A DNA stretch of 37,958 nt from Nocardioides sp. (GCA_025936915.1 JAICSK010000005.1:1-37958), one strand, 5' to 3'. Counted from the stretch's first letter, positions 25,581 to 36,109 are shown. Program-made: numbers and translations. Notes: generated from the letters alone by a model not told the origin.

Positions 25581-26924
25581 ATGAGCGCGCTGGTCTCCGA
25601 GACCGATGCCGGCACGTCCGGCCCACAGGGAGCCCCAGCACCCTCTCGGGCACCTTCTCGGGCACCCTCTCGGGCGGACGACCCGAGGTTCCGGGAGGGC
25701 GCGTTCGGCCATGCCCGCGCCCTGGTGTGCCGCGAGTGCGGGCACGAGGTCGCGCTGGGTCCGCACTACGCGTGTCCGGAGTGCTTCGGGCCGCTCGAGG
25801 TCGCCTACGACTTCCCGGCAGTGACCCGTGAGCAGATCGCGGCCGGGCCGCGCAACATCTGGCGCTACCAGCCGCTGCTGCCGGTGCCGACCGACATCAC
25901 CGAGAGCCCCAACACCGAGCCCGGCTTCACCCGTCTGCTCAGGGCCGACAACCTCGCCCGCGAGCTGGGCCTGGAGAGGCTCTGGGTGAAGGACGACTCG
26001 ACCAACCCCACCAACTCGTTCAAGGACCGGGTGGTCGCCTGTGCGCTCAGCGCGGCCCGCGAGCTCGGCGCGAAGGTCTTCGCGTGCCCCAGCACCGGCA
26101 ACCTCGCGAACGCGGTCGCCGCAGCCGGCGCAAGGGCCGGCATCAAGACCGTCGTGTTCATCCCCGCGGACCTCGAGCGCCCCAAGCAGGTCAACAGCGC
26201 CGTCTACACCGAGAACCTGGTCGCCGTGAACGGCACGTACGACGACGTCAACCGGCTCGCCTCCGAGATCGCCGGCGAGGAGGAGGGCTGGGCGTTCGTC
26301 AACGTCAACGTCCGGCCGTTCTACGCCGAGGGCTCCAAGACGCTCGGCTTCGAGATCGCCGAGCAGCTCGGCTGGCGGCTGCCCGACCAGATCGTGATCC
26401 CGGTGGCGTCGGGCTCGCAGCTGACCAAGGTCGACAAGGCGTTCCGGGAGCTGATCGCGCTCGGCCTGGTCGAGGACAAGCCCTATCGGGTGTACGGCGC
26501 GCAGGCCACCGGCTGCTCGCCGGTCAGCATCGCCTACAAGACCCAGGCGCCGGCGATCCGCCCGGTGAAGCCCGACACCATCGCCAAGAGCCTGGCGATC
26601 GGCAACCCGGCCGACGGCATCTACGTGCTGGACATCTGCCGGCGTAGCGGCGGAGCGGTCGAGGACGTCACCGACCACCAGATCCGCGCGGGCATCCTGC
26701 TGCTGGCCCGTACCGAGGGCATCTTCACCGAGACCGCGGGCGGCACCACCGTCGCCTGTCTGAAGAAGCTGGTCGAGACCGGCCAGCTGGATCCGGCCCT
26801 GGAGACCGTCGTGATCAACACCGGGATGGGCCTGAAGACCCTCGACGCCGTCGGCGACTCGGTGGGTGCTGCCGCCACGATCGACCCGTCGTACGCTGCC
26901 TTCACCGCCACCGGCATCGCCTGA
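25581..26924 (+). CDS. thrC: Threonine synthase homologue (possible homocysteine-forming enzyme)
   Basis: The 447-aa protein is a fold-type II PLP enzyme. An N-terminal zinc ribbon has Cys50, Cys53, Cys65 and Cys68. The PLP Lys148 sits in TNSFKDRVV, the phosphate-binding loop in PSTGNLANAV. It resembles threonine synthase, which converts O-phosphohomoserine to threonine. The setting argues for another role: a SAM riboswitch controls it and a CysO-like sulfur carrier gene follows. I recall a Streptomyces threonine-synthase homologue with a sulfur carrier (MetM/MetO) making homocysteine from O-phosphohomoserine; this recall is unchecked. A GGGAGG Shine-Dalgarno fixes ATG 25581. The linker at residues 20-31 is three APSR repeats. 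Confidence 0.85.
   Translation: MSALVSETDAGTSGPQGAPAPSRAPSRAPSRADDPRFREGAFGHARALVCRECGHEVALGPHYACPECFGPLEVAYDFPAVTREQIAAGPRNIWRYQPLLPVPTDITESPNTEPGFTRLLRADNLARELGLERLWVKDDSTNPTNSFKDRVVACALSAARELGAKVFACPSTGNLANAVAAAGARAGIKTVVFIPADLERPKQVNSAVYTENLVAVNGTYDDVNRLASEIAGEEEGWAFVNVNVRPFYAEGSKTLGFEIAEQLGWRLPDQIVIPVASGSQLTKVDKAFRELIALGLVEDKPYRVYGAQATGCSPVSIAYKTQAPAIRPVKPDTIAKSLAIGNPADGIYVLDICRRSGGAVEDVTDHQIRAGILLLARTEGIFTETAGGTTVACLKKLVETGQLDPALETVVINTGMGLKTLDAVGDSVGAAATIDPSYAAFTATGIA
25638..25673 (+). repeat. Three 12-bp tandem repeats in the thrC linker
   Basis: Three copies of GCACCYTCTCGG encode Ala-Pro-Ser-Arg three times just before the zinc ribbon. Copy number may vary between strains. Confidence 0.9.
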
Positions 26925-26937
26925 GACCTCGAGTGTC

Positions 26938-27004
26938 GGGATAGTCCGTGACGAAACGGTCCTCGATCCACCGATTTTGGGGCCGTTTCGTCACGGACTA
27001 TCCC
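26938..27004. repeat. Perfect 22-bp inverted repeat between thrC and the sulfur carrier
   Basis: Arms at 26938-26959 and 26983-27004 are perfectly complementary (outer end GGGATAGTCCGTGACG) around a 23-nt loop. There is no T-run. The element fills most of the 104-nt gap and ends 25 nt before the next start. It could be a REP/MITE-like unit, an mRNA-processing or attenuation hairpin, or a protein site. Confidence 0.9.
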
Positions 27005-27028
27005 CAATGTCGCCGACAAGGAGAACCC

Positions 27029-27307
27029 ATGAGTGTGTCCGTCCGCATCCCGACGATCCTGCGCACCTACACGGGCGGCGAGTCGGAGGTCACCGCGAAC
27101 GGCGAGACCCTGGCCGCGGTCCTCGACGACCTCGACAGCAACTATTCCGGGATCAAGGGCCGGATCGTCGACGAGCAGGGTGAGCTCCGCAGGTTCGTCA
27201 ACGTGTACGTCGGCAACGACGACGTCCGCTTTCTCGACAGCCTGGCCACCGCCACACCCGAAGGCACCCAGATCTCGGTCATCCCGGCCGTCGCCGGCGG
27301 ATGCTAG
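27029..27307 (+). CDS. CysO-like ThiS/MoaD-family sulfur carrier ending Gly-Gly-Cys
   Basis: The 92-aa ubiquitin-like protein closely resembles mycobacterial CysO: VSVRIPTILRTYTGG at the N-terminus, DLDSNYSGIKGRIVDE, LRRFVNVYVGNDDVRF, and ISVIPAVAGG at the C-terminus. Such carriers are adenylated and thiocarboxylated on the final Gly and deliver sulfur to a PLP enzyme. Here one Cys follows the Gly-Gly, so removal by a JAMM (Mec-like) protease would be needed before activation. An AAGGAG Shine-Dalgarno precedes ATG 27029. It follows the threonine-synthase homologue, its probable partner, across the 22-bp inverted repeat. No activating E1 or Mec gene is in this window. Confidence 0.88.
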   Translation: MSVSVRIPTILRTYTGGESEVTANGETLAAVLDDLDSNYSGIKGRIVDEQGELRRFVNVYVGNDDVRFLDSLATATPEGTQISVIPAVAGGC

Positions 27308-27338
27308 GTCCGCCAGCGGCGAGCCCGAGGACCGCAGG

Positions 27339-29157
<1,819 letters not shown>

Positions 29158-29171
<14 letters not shown>

Positions 29172-30993
29172 GGACGACCTCCTCCCCGTGCTCGTCGACC
29201 TCGCGCTCCTCGGTGAAGCGACTCGCCTGGAGGTCGTACATCGTGAAGTAGCGCCCGCGTTGTGCCATCAGCTCCTCGTGGCTGCCGAGCTCGATCGCCC
29301 GGCCGTGCTCGACGACGCAGATCAGCGCGGCCTGCCGGACCGTGGAGAAGCGGTGGGACACCAGGATCGTGGTCGCCTCGGAGGTCGCGGCCAGCACGCG
29401 ACGGAAGATCTCGGACTCCCCGCGTACGTCGAGCATCGCGGTGGGCTCGTCGAGCAGGACCGCGTAGGCGCCCGTGCGGACCTTCGCGATCGCCCGGGCC
29501 AGCGCGACCCGCTGCCACTGGCCGCCCGACAGGTCGACCCCACCGGCGTATCCCTTGGCCATCGGCGTGTCCAGCTCCGCCAGGTCGAGGGCTCCCGCCT
29601 GGTCGAGGGCGTGTCGGACCACGTCGTCGGCGGCACCGAGCGGCGCGACGTTGTCGCGCAGGGTGAGCTCGTAGCGGACGAAGTCCTGGAAGACGGCGGC
29701 CAGGCGGCTCCGCCAGGCTGTCAGGTCGATGTCGCGGAGGTCGACGCCGTCGATCTCGATCGCGCCGGAGTCGGGGTCGTACAGTCGGCAGAGCAGCTTG
29801 GCGATGGTCGTCTTGCCGGCGCCGTTCTGACCGACGATCGCCAGGGAGGCTCCGGCGGGGATCGTCAGGTCGAAGTGCTCGAGCACCGGCCGGCTTCCCG
29901 TGGGGTAGGTGAACGTGACGTCGCGGAACCGGATCTCGGGCGCCCGGCTCGAGGGTGCGGTCACACCACCGGCCCGAGCGAGAGCACCGGCCGCTCCCAT
30001 CTCCACCTCGAGCCGCTCGATGGCGACCACGGGAGCCGCGGCACCGTCGAGCGCCCAGCTCAGCCCGCCGAAGGCGATCGCGCTCGCGCCGAACGCCGCG
30101 CCCGCATAGGTGACGACCGCCCGCAGGTCGAGGGTGCCGGCGGATCCGCGTCGGGCGAGGACGACGAACAGCACGGCATTGGCGACGAGCACGATCAGCA
30201 GAGCGCCGGTCAGGGACTTCTCCCGGAGCCGGGTGGCGTCGTACTGGAGCTGGTGGAGGTGGAGCCGGTGACGGGTGAACCGGTCGAGCAGCCACGGGGC
30301 GAGCCCGAAGAGCCGGACCTCCTTGGCGGCGGCTGGCTCGGTGGCGAGGTCGTAGGCGTAGTTGGTGTGGCGTCTGGCGGTCTTGACCTCGTCGGTGTTG
30401 CGGTCGCGCCAGACACCGCTCTCGCGGAGCAACCAGTGGGTCGAGCCCCACGCTCCGAGGAGGAGGAGCGGAGCCCACCAGGTGAAGCCGACGAGGACGA
30501 GGGCAGAGGCGATGCCGCCGAGGAGCATGGTCAGTCCCTGGGCGATGAAGTCCATGTTCATGAACATCGGCGGGCCGGTCCAACCGAGGTCGAAGTCGCG
30601 GGCCGTCGTCAGGTCGTTGGTGAGGTCGCCGCGCTCGAGATGCCCCACGCCCTCGGGGCCGAGGGTGATCCTCATCAGCCGGTCGTTGAGGACCGAGCTG
30701 ACGTGGTCGCCGAGCAGCGTGCCCACCACCTGGTGGATCGGTGGGCTGATCTGCGACAGCACGAAGACGACGGCGAACGCCGTCAGCGGCCCCGCGAGCG
30801 CGCCGCCGTCCTGCACGCGACCGACCAGCACACCCGTGGCGATCGCCAGCCCGGGCGGGACGAGTGCCCGGACCAGGAGCAGCACCCACCACGCCACCGC
30901 GAACCCGGGGACGTCGCGGGTGATGGTGACGAAGAAGCGTGTGGCCGGCCGAGACCGCAGGTCGGCGAGCATCCGAGCCGGCGAGAGGACCAC
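29158..30993 (-). CDS. ABC transporter, ATP-binding/permease subunit (canonical signature)
   Basis: The 611-aa partner of the preceding exporter half has membrane segments over ~30-340 and a nucleotide-binding domain with Walker A GQNGAGKTT (388-396), an intact LSGGQWQR signature, Walker B AVLLDEPTA and H-loop LVSHRFS. Together they should form a heterodimeric type IV (exporter) ABC transporter in the cytoplasmic membrane. GTG 30993 follows a TAGGGT box by 6 nt. It is the first gene of the two-gene operon. No dedicated regulator is adjacent. Confidence 0.92.
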
Positions 30994-30999
30994 CCGGTC

Positions 31000-31005
31000 A
31001 CCCTA
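31000..31005 (-). promoter_or_regulatory. -10 box (TAGGGT) of the ABC transporter operon
   Basis: On the minus strand TAGGGT lies 6 nt before GTG 30993. Confidence 0.45.
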
Positions 31006-31089
31006 GGGCCGGGAGCCGACAGCCTCTCGACGGTGCTCTCGAACCTCATGCCCCGATCCCGTCGTCGCGCGCGGGTCGGGTACGCCTCG

Positions 31090-31095
31090 TAGGGT
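31090..31095 (+). promoter_or_regulatory. -10 box (TAGGGT) of the hypothetical gene at 31103
   Basis: TAGGGT is 7 nt before ATG 31103 and decides that start over a GTG at 31094. Confidence 0.45.
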
Positions 31096-31102
31096 GCCGG
31101 GC

Positions 31103-31462
31103 ATGCGAGGCGCGACGCCGGTCAGCCCGGTGAACAGCTACGCGGTCCGCCTGGGGGACCGGGTCGACGTCGTGCTGGCCGACCCCGTGGCGCCGCTGGA
31201 CGCTGGGCGTGCGTCGGTCGTCCTGAGGCGTGGTGACCAGCGGATGCGAGCCGCCGCGAGCCTGGTCGACGGCGGCGGCCGGGGACGCCGGCTGGTCGCG
31301 ACCTTCGCCGCCGGCGATCTGACGGACGGGCAGTACCTCCTCCTCGTGCGCGGGGGCGGCTCCCGGGTGAAGCCGGGTGTCCGGCTCCTGGTACAGGGCG
31401 ATCTCCCGCTGGTGCTGCGGTGGGGCGACCGGGTGTCGACGGTCGAGGACCGGGTCAGCTGA
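31103..31462 (+). CDS. Hypothetical protein, beta-rich
   Basis: The 119-aa protein is not recognised. It has alternating hydrophobic strands (YAVRLGDRVDVVLA, ASVVLRRGDQRMRAAASLV, GQYLLLVRGG, VRLLVQGDLPLVLRWGD) suggesting a small beta-sandwich or Ig-like fold. There is no signal peptide, membrane helix or Cys. It is divergent from the ABC exporter operon, and its stop overlaps the 3' end of the convergent sigma-factor gene by 8 nt. Confidence 0.65.
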   Translation: MRGATPVSPVNSYAVRLGDRVDVVLADPVAPLDAGRASVVLRRGDQRMRAAASLVDGGGRGRRLVATFAAGDLTDGQYLLLVRGGGSRVKPGVRLLVQGDLPLVLRWGDRVSTVEDRVS

Positions 31463-32684
31463 AGGACGCCAGGAGGTCGGCGAGATGTGCCCGTTCGGGC
31501 TCGTTGTCGCACAGCTCGACCGCCCGGACGAGCTCGGTCCGGGCCTCGTCCGTGCGGCCGACCCGCGCGAGGAGCTGCCCGCGGACCCCGGGCAGACGGT
31601 GACCGGGCAGCTCGAGCCCGTCGAGGGCCCGCAGACCGGCCAGGGGGCCGTCTGCCTCCGCCACCGCGACGGCCCGGTTGAGCCGGACGACCGGCGTGTC
31701 CTCGAGAGCGACCAGCTCGTCGTACCGCTCGACGATGCGCGGCCAGTCGGTAGCGTCGGGGTGCGGGGCGATCGCGTGCTCGGCGGCGATCAGTGCCTGC
31801 AGGAGGTACGGCGTGCCGGGAGCGGTCACGTGCGGGGTCAGCACGTCGAGGGCCTCGGTGATCTCCTCGGCGTGCCACAGCGCGCGATCCTGGTCCGGCA
31901 GCAGGACGAGCCGTCCGTCGCGCAGCCGCGCGTCCCGGCGCGAGTGCTGGAGAAGCATCAGGCCGAGCAGCCCGTCGAGGTCCGTCCGACCCGGCAGCAG
32001 CTCGCGGAGCAGTCGCCCGAGCCGGATCGCCTCGGACGCCAGGTCGGTGCGCACCAGCTCGGTGCCGGACGGCGGCGTGTACCCGGCCGTGAAGGCGAGG
32101 TAGGTGACGTCGGCTGCTCGGCCGACACGGACCTTGAGCTCCGGGCCGACCGGCACCTCGAACCGCTCGCCGGCCAGGCTCTTGCGCGCCCGGGTGAGCC
32201 GCGCCGCCATCGTGGCGGTGGGCATCAAGAAGAGCCGGGCGATGTCGGCCGTCGACACTCCCATGACCATCCGCAGCGTGAGCGCCGCGGCGTTCTCGCG
32301 GGACAGGGCGGGGTGGGCGCAGAGGAGCACGAGACGCAACCGCTCGTCGCGCACCGGCTCGCCGGCGTCGGCCATCACGCGCTGCGCCTCCTCCTGGAGC
32401 TCGGCCTCGACCGAGAGCAGCGGCAGCCGCCTGGCAGCGACCGCCTCGGCCCGCAGCCGGTCGAGGATGCGGCGCCTGGCGCTGGTGAGCAGCCAGGCCG
32501 GTGGGTTCGCCGGTACGCCGTCGCGCGGCCACGTGCGCGCGGCGGCCTCGAAGGCGTCGGCCAGCCCGTCCTCGGCCAGGTCGAGGCGCCGGAACTGGGC
32601 GACCAGCAGCGCCGTCAGACGGCCCCACTGGTCGCGCCATGCCGACCCGAGCGCCGACTCGGGTGCGGTCTCCTCAGCCGTCAT
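31455..32684 (-). CDS. Second ECF42-type sigma factor with C-terminal extension
   Basis: The 409-aa protein has the same layout as the sigma factor at 14907-16130 but is clearly diverged. Region 2 runs LDLAEDGLADAFEAAARTWPRDG to RRRILDRLRAEA, region 4 is AALTLRMVMGVSTADIARLFLMPTATMAARLTRARKS in segments, and the helical C-terminus includes FTAGYTPPSG, DQDRALWH and NRAVAVAEADGP. It overlaps the upstream YCII gene by 11 nt, so three genes (YCII, YCII, sigma) form one operon. Partner YCII proteins and the promoter at 33443 point to positive autoregulation. Confidence 0.9.
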   Translation of the reverse strand: MTAEETAPESALGSAWRDQWGRLTALLVAQFRRLDLAEDGLADAFEAAARTWPRDGVPANPPAWLLTSARRRILDRLRAEAVAARRLPLLSVEAELQEEAQRVMADAGEPVRDERLRLVLLCAHPALSRENAAALTLRMVMGVSTADIARLFLMPTATMAARLTRARKSLAGERFEVPVGPELKVRVGRAADVTYLAFTAGYTPPSGTELVRTDLASEAIRLGRLLRELLPGRTDLDGLLGLMLLQHSRRDARLRDGRLVLLPDQDRALWHAEEITEALDVLTPHVTAPGTPYLLQALIAAEHAIAPHPDATDWPRIVERYDELVALEDTPVVRLNRAVAVAEADGPLAGLRALDGLELPGHRLPGVRGQLLARVGRTDEARTELVRAVELCDNEPERAHLADLLASFS

Positions 32685-33036
32685 GACCGCCGATGGGGAT
32701 GGCGGGCCGGATCTCGACCGTGTACGCCTCGGGGAGCAGCCTGACGAGATCGATCGCGGTGTCCCTCGAGTCGACGTCGATCAGGTAGAAGCCGCCCAGC
32801 TGCTCCGTGGACTCGACGTACGACCCCTCGGTCACCAGGCGGTCGCGTCCCGTCCCGGGCCGCACGGTCACCCCCTCCGTCGGCAACGCGAGCGCCTCGC
32901 CGGCGACCATGTCGCCGCGCTCGCGCACCGCCGCGTCGAACGACCGATGGCGCTCGAACACCTCGTCGCGGTAGTCCGGCGTCGCGGCGTCCCAGGCCTC
33001 GGGGTCCTCCTCGGCCATCAGGACCAGGAACTTCAC
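32674..33036 (-). CDS. YCII-family protein (ECF42 partner)
   Basis: The 120-aa single-domain YCII protein opens VKFLVLMAEEDPEAW and has a TEGSYVESTEQLGGFYLID segment where DGPF relatives carry DGPFAE; the DGPF tetrad itself is altered to EGSY. GTG 33036 is chosen because it makes a 4-nt GTGA overlap with the upstream stop and matches the normal family N-terminus. The 3' end overlaps the sigma-factor start by 11 nt. Function is unknown; the operon links it to the sigma factor. Confidence 0.85.
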   Translation of the reverse strand: MKFLVLMAEEDPEAWDAATPDYRDEVFERHRSFDAAVRERGDMVAGEALALPTEGVTVRPGTGRDRLVTEGSYVESTEQLGGFYLIDVDSRDTAIDLVRLLPEAYTVEIRPAIPIGGHDG

Positions 33037-33395
33037 GAGGGGCCGCCACCCCGGCACTCACGGATCTCGATCGCGCCCTCGCCCCGGCCGAGGACCTTGC
33101 AGACCTCGATGAGGTCGTCGAGATCCGCGGTCTCGATCACGTAGAAGCCGGTGAGCTGCTCGGCGGTCTCGGCGTACGGTCCCTCGGTGACGGTGTGCTC
33201 GCCGGTGCCGGAGGTGCGCAGCACGCGCGCCTCGCTGCTCGGCGCGAGCTCGGCTCCGCCGGTCACCTTGTGCCCGCGCTCGGCCAGTCGCCTGGCGAAC
33301 TCCGCGTGCACGGCGTACATCTCCTGCTTCTGTGCGTCGGGCGTGGTCGCCCACGCGGCCTCGTCGCCGGGCAGGAGTACGACGTAGCTGGTCAT
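33033..33395 (-). CDS. YCII-family protein (first gene of sigma operon)
   Basis: The 120-aa protein begins MTSYVVLLPGDEAAW and has VTEGPYAETAEQLTGFYVIE, a DGPF-like motif reading EGPY. A C-terminal GAIEIREC strand completes the fold. A GAGAGGA Shine-Dalgarno precedes ATG 33395. An ECF42-type promoter lies 48 nt upstream of the start. Its stop overlaps the next start (GTGA). Confidence 0.85.
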   Translation of the reverse strand: MTSYVVLLPGDEAAWATTPDAQKQEMYAVHAEFARRLAERGHKVTGGAELAPSSEARVLRTSGTGEHTVTEGPYAETAEQLTGFYVIETADLDDLIEVCKVLGRGEGAIEIRECRGGGPS

Positions 33396-33442
33396 GGCTG
33401 GTCCTCTCGGGTCGTGGGGACGAGTGTTCCCCTCATCCCGAT

Positions 33443-33469
33443 GACGCGCGAGAGGTCGCCGGATCGACA
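33443..33469 (-). promoter_or_regulatory. ECF42-type promoter of the YCII-YCII-sigma operon (TGTCGA-N17-CGTC)
   Basis: On the minus strand TGTCGA (33469-33464) and CGTC (33446-33443) are 17 bp apart. This equals the ECF42 consensus as I recall it (TGTCGA at -35, CGTC at -10). It lies between tdh and the YCII gene, so the operon has its own promoter. Confidence 0.6.
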
Positions 33470-33475
33470 GCTCCG

Positions 33476-34501
33476 TCAGAGCCAGTCGAGGACGATCTTT
33501 CCGCACTCGCCGCGCGCGACGAGGTCGAACGCCTCGTCGTACCGATCAGCCGGCAGACGGTGGGTGACGACCGCGCTCACGTCCAGTCCGCTCTGCAGCA
33601 TCGCCGCCATCTTGTACCAGGTCTCGAAGATGCGGCGACCGTAGATGCCCTGGATCTCGAGGCCCTTGAAGATCAGGGCGTTGACGTCCAGCGTGATCGG
33701 CCCGGCCGGGATGCCGAGGACCGCGATCCGACCGCCGTGGTTCATCGACTCCAGCATGTGGTTGAACGCGGCCTCGGCGCCGCTCATCTCCAGGCCCACG
33801 TCGAAGCCTTCGGTCATGCCCAGGTCGGCCATCACGGACTCGAGATTCTCGGTGCGTACGTCGACCACACGGGTCGCGCCGTGCTCGGCGGCCATCGACA
33901 GCCGGTAGGGATTCACGTCGGTGACGACGACGTGACGCGCCCCGATGTGCCGCACGATCGCGGCCGCCATCACACCGATCGGACCGGCGCCGGTGATCAC
34001 GACGTCCTCGCCGACCACGTCGAACCGCAGGGCGGTGTGGGTCGCGTTGCCCAACGGATCCAGCACGGCGGCGACGTCGGGCGTGATGTGGTCGGGTACG
34101 ACGAACACGTTCTGCGAGGGGATGACGACGAAGTCGGCGAACGCACCCGGGCGGGTGACGCCGACGCCGGTGTGGAAGTGGCAGAACTCGCGTCGGCCGC
34201 CCTTGCAGTTGCGGCAGTGACCGCAGGTGACGTGACCCTCGCCGGCGACGCGCTGTCCGACCTCGAGACCGCGCACACCGGTGCCCATCGCGGCTATCTC
34301 GCCGGTGAACTCGTGACCGACCACCAAGGGGACCGGGATCGTCGCCTGAGCCCACGGGTCCCAGTTGAGGATGTGCAGATCGGTGCCGCAGATCGAGGTC
34401 TTGTGCACGCGGATCAGCACGTCTCCGTCACCCGGCTCGGGCAGCGGCACGTCCTGCATCCACAGGCCCGGCTCGGCCTTGGCCTTCACCAGCGCTCTCA
34501 T
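33476..34501 (-). CDS. tdh: L-threonine 3-dehydrogenase
   Basis: The zinc-dependent medium-chain dehydrogenase oxidises L-threonine to 2-amino-3-ketobutyrate with NAD+. It is 341 aa, the same length as the E. coli enzyme. Catalytic zinc ligands are Cys38 (SICGTDLH) and His63-Glu64 (GHEF). The structural zinc Cys residues are 93, 96, 99 and 107 ([15 protein letters not shown]). The Rossmann motif is [14 protein letters not shown]. The start overlaps the kbl stop by 4 nt (ATGA), so the product can be channelled to Kbl. Confidence 0.96.
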   Translation of the reverse strand: MRALVKAKAEPGLWMQDVPLPEPGDGDVLIRVHKTSICGTDLHILNWDPWAQATIPVPLVVGHEFTGEIAAMGTGVRGLEVGQRVAGEGHVTCGHCRNCKGGRREFCHFHTGVGVTRPGAFADFVVIPSQNVFVVPDHITPDVAAVLDPLGNATHTALRFDVVGEDVVITGAGPIGVMAAAIVRHIGARHVVVTDVNPYRLSMAAEHGATRVVDVRTENLESVMADLGMTEGFDVGLEMSGAEAAFNHMLESMNHGGRIAVLGIPAGPITLDVNALIFKGLEIQGIYGRRIFETWYKMAAMLQSGLDVSAVVTHRLPADRYDEAFDLVARGECGKIVLDWL

Positions 34502-35691
34502 CGCGGGACGCCACCCATCTCGGCCGCAACCTCCGTGAACGCCGCCACCGCGCGATCGATGTCCTCGTCGCTGTGGGCCGCGGACATCTGGGTGCGGATG
34601 CGCGCCTTGCCCTGAGGGACGACCGGGAAGCTGAAGGCGATCACGTAGATGCCCTTGGCCAGCAGGCGGTCGGCCATGTCGCCGGCGATCTTGGCCTCGC
34701 CGATCATCACCGGGATGATCGGGTGGCCGGCACCCGCGAGCGTGAAGCCGGCCGCCTCCATGCCGGCGCGGAACCTCGACGCGTTGCGCTCGAGCTGCCG
34801 CTGGAGGTCGTCGCCCGACCGCAGCATCTCCAGCACGCCCATCGTCGTGGCGGCGATCGTGGGCGCCAGCGAGTTGCTGAACAGGTAGGGCCGCGAGCGC
34901 TGCCGCAGCCAGTCGACGATCTCCTGCCGGCCACTGGTGTAACCGCCGCTCGCGCCGCCCAGCGCCTTGCCCAGCGTCCCGGTGACGATGTCCACCCGGT
35001 CGGCCACGCCGCAGTACGTCGGTGTGCCGCGGCCGCCCTCACCCACGAAGCCGACCGCGTGCGAGTCGTCCACCATGACCAGCGCGTCGTACTCCTCGGC
35101 GAGGTCGCAGATGGTGCCCAGGTCGGCGATGACACCGTCCATCGAGAACACCCCGTCGGTCGCGATCAGTCGGTAGCGAGCATCCGCGGCGTCACGCAGG
35201 CGCTGCTCCAGCTGCGCCATGTCGTTGTTGTCGTAGCGCATGCGCCGGGCCTTGCAGAGCCGGATGCCGTCGATGATCGACGCGTGGTTGAGCGCGTCGG
35301 AGATGACGCAGTCCTGCTCGTCGAGGAGCGTCTCGAAAAGGCCGCCGTTCGCGTCGAAGCACGACGAGTAGAGGATCGTGTCGTCCGTGCCGAGGAAGTC
35401 GCTGACGGCCGCCTCGAGTGCCGTGTGGACCGTCTGCGTGCCGCAGATGAAGCGCACCGACGCCATCCCGTAGCCGTAGGTGTCGAGCGCCTCGCGCGCC
35501 GCCTGCAGCAGCTGCGGATGGTCGGCGAGCCCGAGGTAGTTGTTGGCGCAGAGGTTGAGGACCTCGCTGCCGTCGGCCAGCCTGATGTGCGCGCTCTGCG
35601 GCGACGCGATCACCCGCTCCGCCTTGAACAGTCCATCGTCCCGGAGGCCGTCCGTGCGCTGGGCGAGGTCGGCGAGAATCGCGGTTCGCAT
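34498..35691 (-). CDS. kbl: Glycine C-acetyltransferase (2-amino-3-ketobutyrate CoA ligase)
   Basis: This PLP enzyme of the alpha-oxoamine synthase family (397 aa) cleaves 2-amino-3-ketobutyrate with CoA to glycine and acetyl-CoA. Visible are [57 protein letters not shown], and the PLP Lys in [13 protein letters not shown]. It is coupled to tdh, giving the two-step threonine-to-glycine route. The ATG at 35691 follows a TAAGGT box by 6 nt. The YCII gene upstream ends only 20 nt away, so read-through from that promoter is also possible. Confidence 0.96.
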   Translation of the reverse strand: MRTAILADLAQRTDGLRDDGLFKAERVIASPQSAHIRLADGSEVLNLCANNYLGLADHPQLLQAAREALDTYGYGMASVRFICGTQTVHTALEAAVSDFLGTDDTILYSSCFDANGGLFETLLDEQDCVISDALNHASIIDGIRLCKARRMRYDNNDMAQLEQRLRDAADARYRLIATDGVFSMDGVIADLGTICDLAEEYDALVMVDDSHAVGFVGEGGRGTPTYCGVADRVDIVTGTLGKALGGASGGYTSGRQEIVDWLRQRSRPYLFSNSLAPTIAATTMGVLEMLRSGDDLQRQLERNASRFRAGMEAAGFTLAGAGHPIIPVMIGEAKIAGDMADRLLAKGIYVIAFSFPVVPQGKARIRTQMSAAHSDEDIDRAVAAFTEVAAEMGGVPR

Positions 35692-35697
35692 GGAGCG

Positions 35698-35703
35698 ACC
35701 TTA
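35698..35703 (-). promoter_or_regulatory. -10 box (TAAGGT) of kbl-tdh
   Basis: On the minus strand TAAGGT is 6 nt before ATG 35691, in the short gap after the YCII gene. Confidence 0.45.
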
Positions 35704-35711
35704 CGGTCAGG

Positions 35712-36068
35712 TCAGGACTCCTCGACCAGCCGGATCTCCACCGCCGGGTGGGCCTCGACCAGGACCTCGGCGGCCTCGAGGAGTCCCTCCTCGTCGTCGC
35801 AGGTGACGAGGTAGAAGCCGGACAGCTGCTCGGCCGACTCGGTGTACGGCCCGCTGGTGACCAGGGCGGTTCCGTTCGGGCCCCGTCGTACGACGTGGGC
35901 GTGCCGCGAGGCCGCGAGCTCGCGGCCACCCGTGACCTCGCCGCCGCGCTTCTCGAGCAGGCGGGCGAACTGCATGTCGGTGTCGTAGACGGCCTGGTGG
36001 TCGGCCTGGGTGCCGGCGTCCCACTCGGCCTCGTTGTCGGCGGGGAACATGACGACGTAACGGCTCAT
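35712..36068 (-). CDS. YCII-family protein upstream of kbl-tdh
   Basis: The 118-aa protein begins MSRYVVMFPADNEAEWDAG and has TSGPYTESAEQLSGFYLVT at the DGPF position (SGPY). It is closest in layout to the first YCII gene of the sigma operon, including its GAGAGGACT leader. It stands apart from any sigma gene but has an ECF42-type promoter of its own. It lies between hxlR and kbl on the same strand. Confidence 0.85.
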   Translation of the reverse strand: MSRYVVMFPADNEAEWDAGTQADHQAVYDTDMQFARLLEKRGGEVTGGRELAASRHAHVVRRGPNGTALVTSGPYTESAEQLSGFYLVTCDDEEGLLEAAEVLVEAHPAVEIRLVEES

Positions 36069-36109
36069 GGGTGAGTCCTCTCTCGGTCGTGTGAGTCTGT
36101 CACCGCGGT

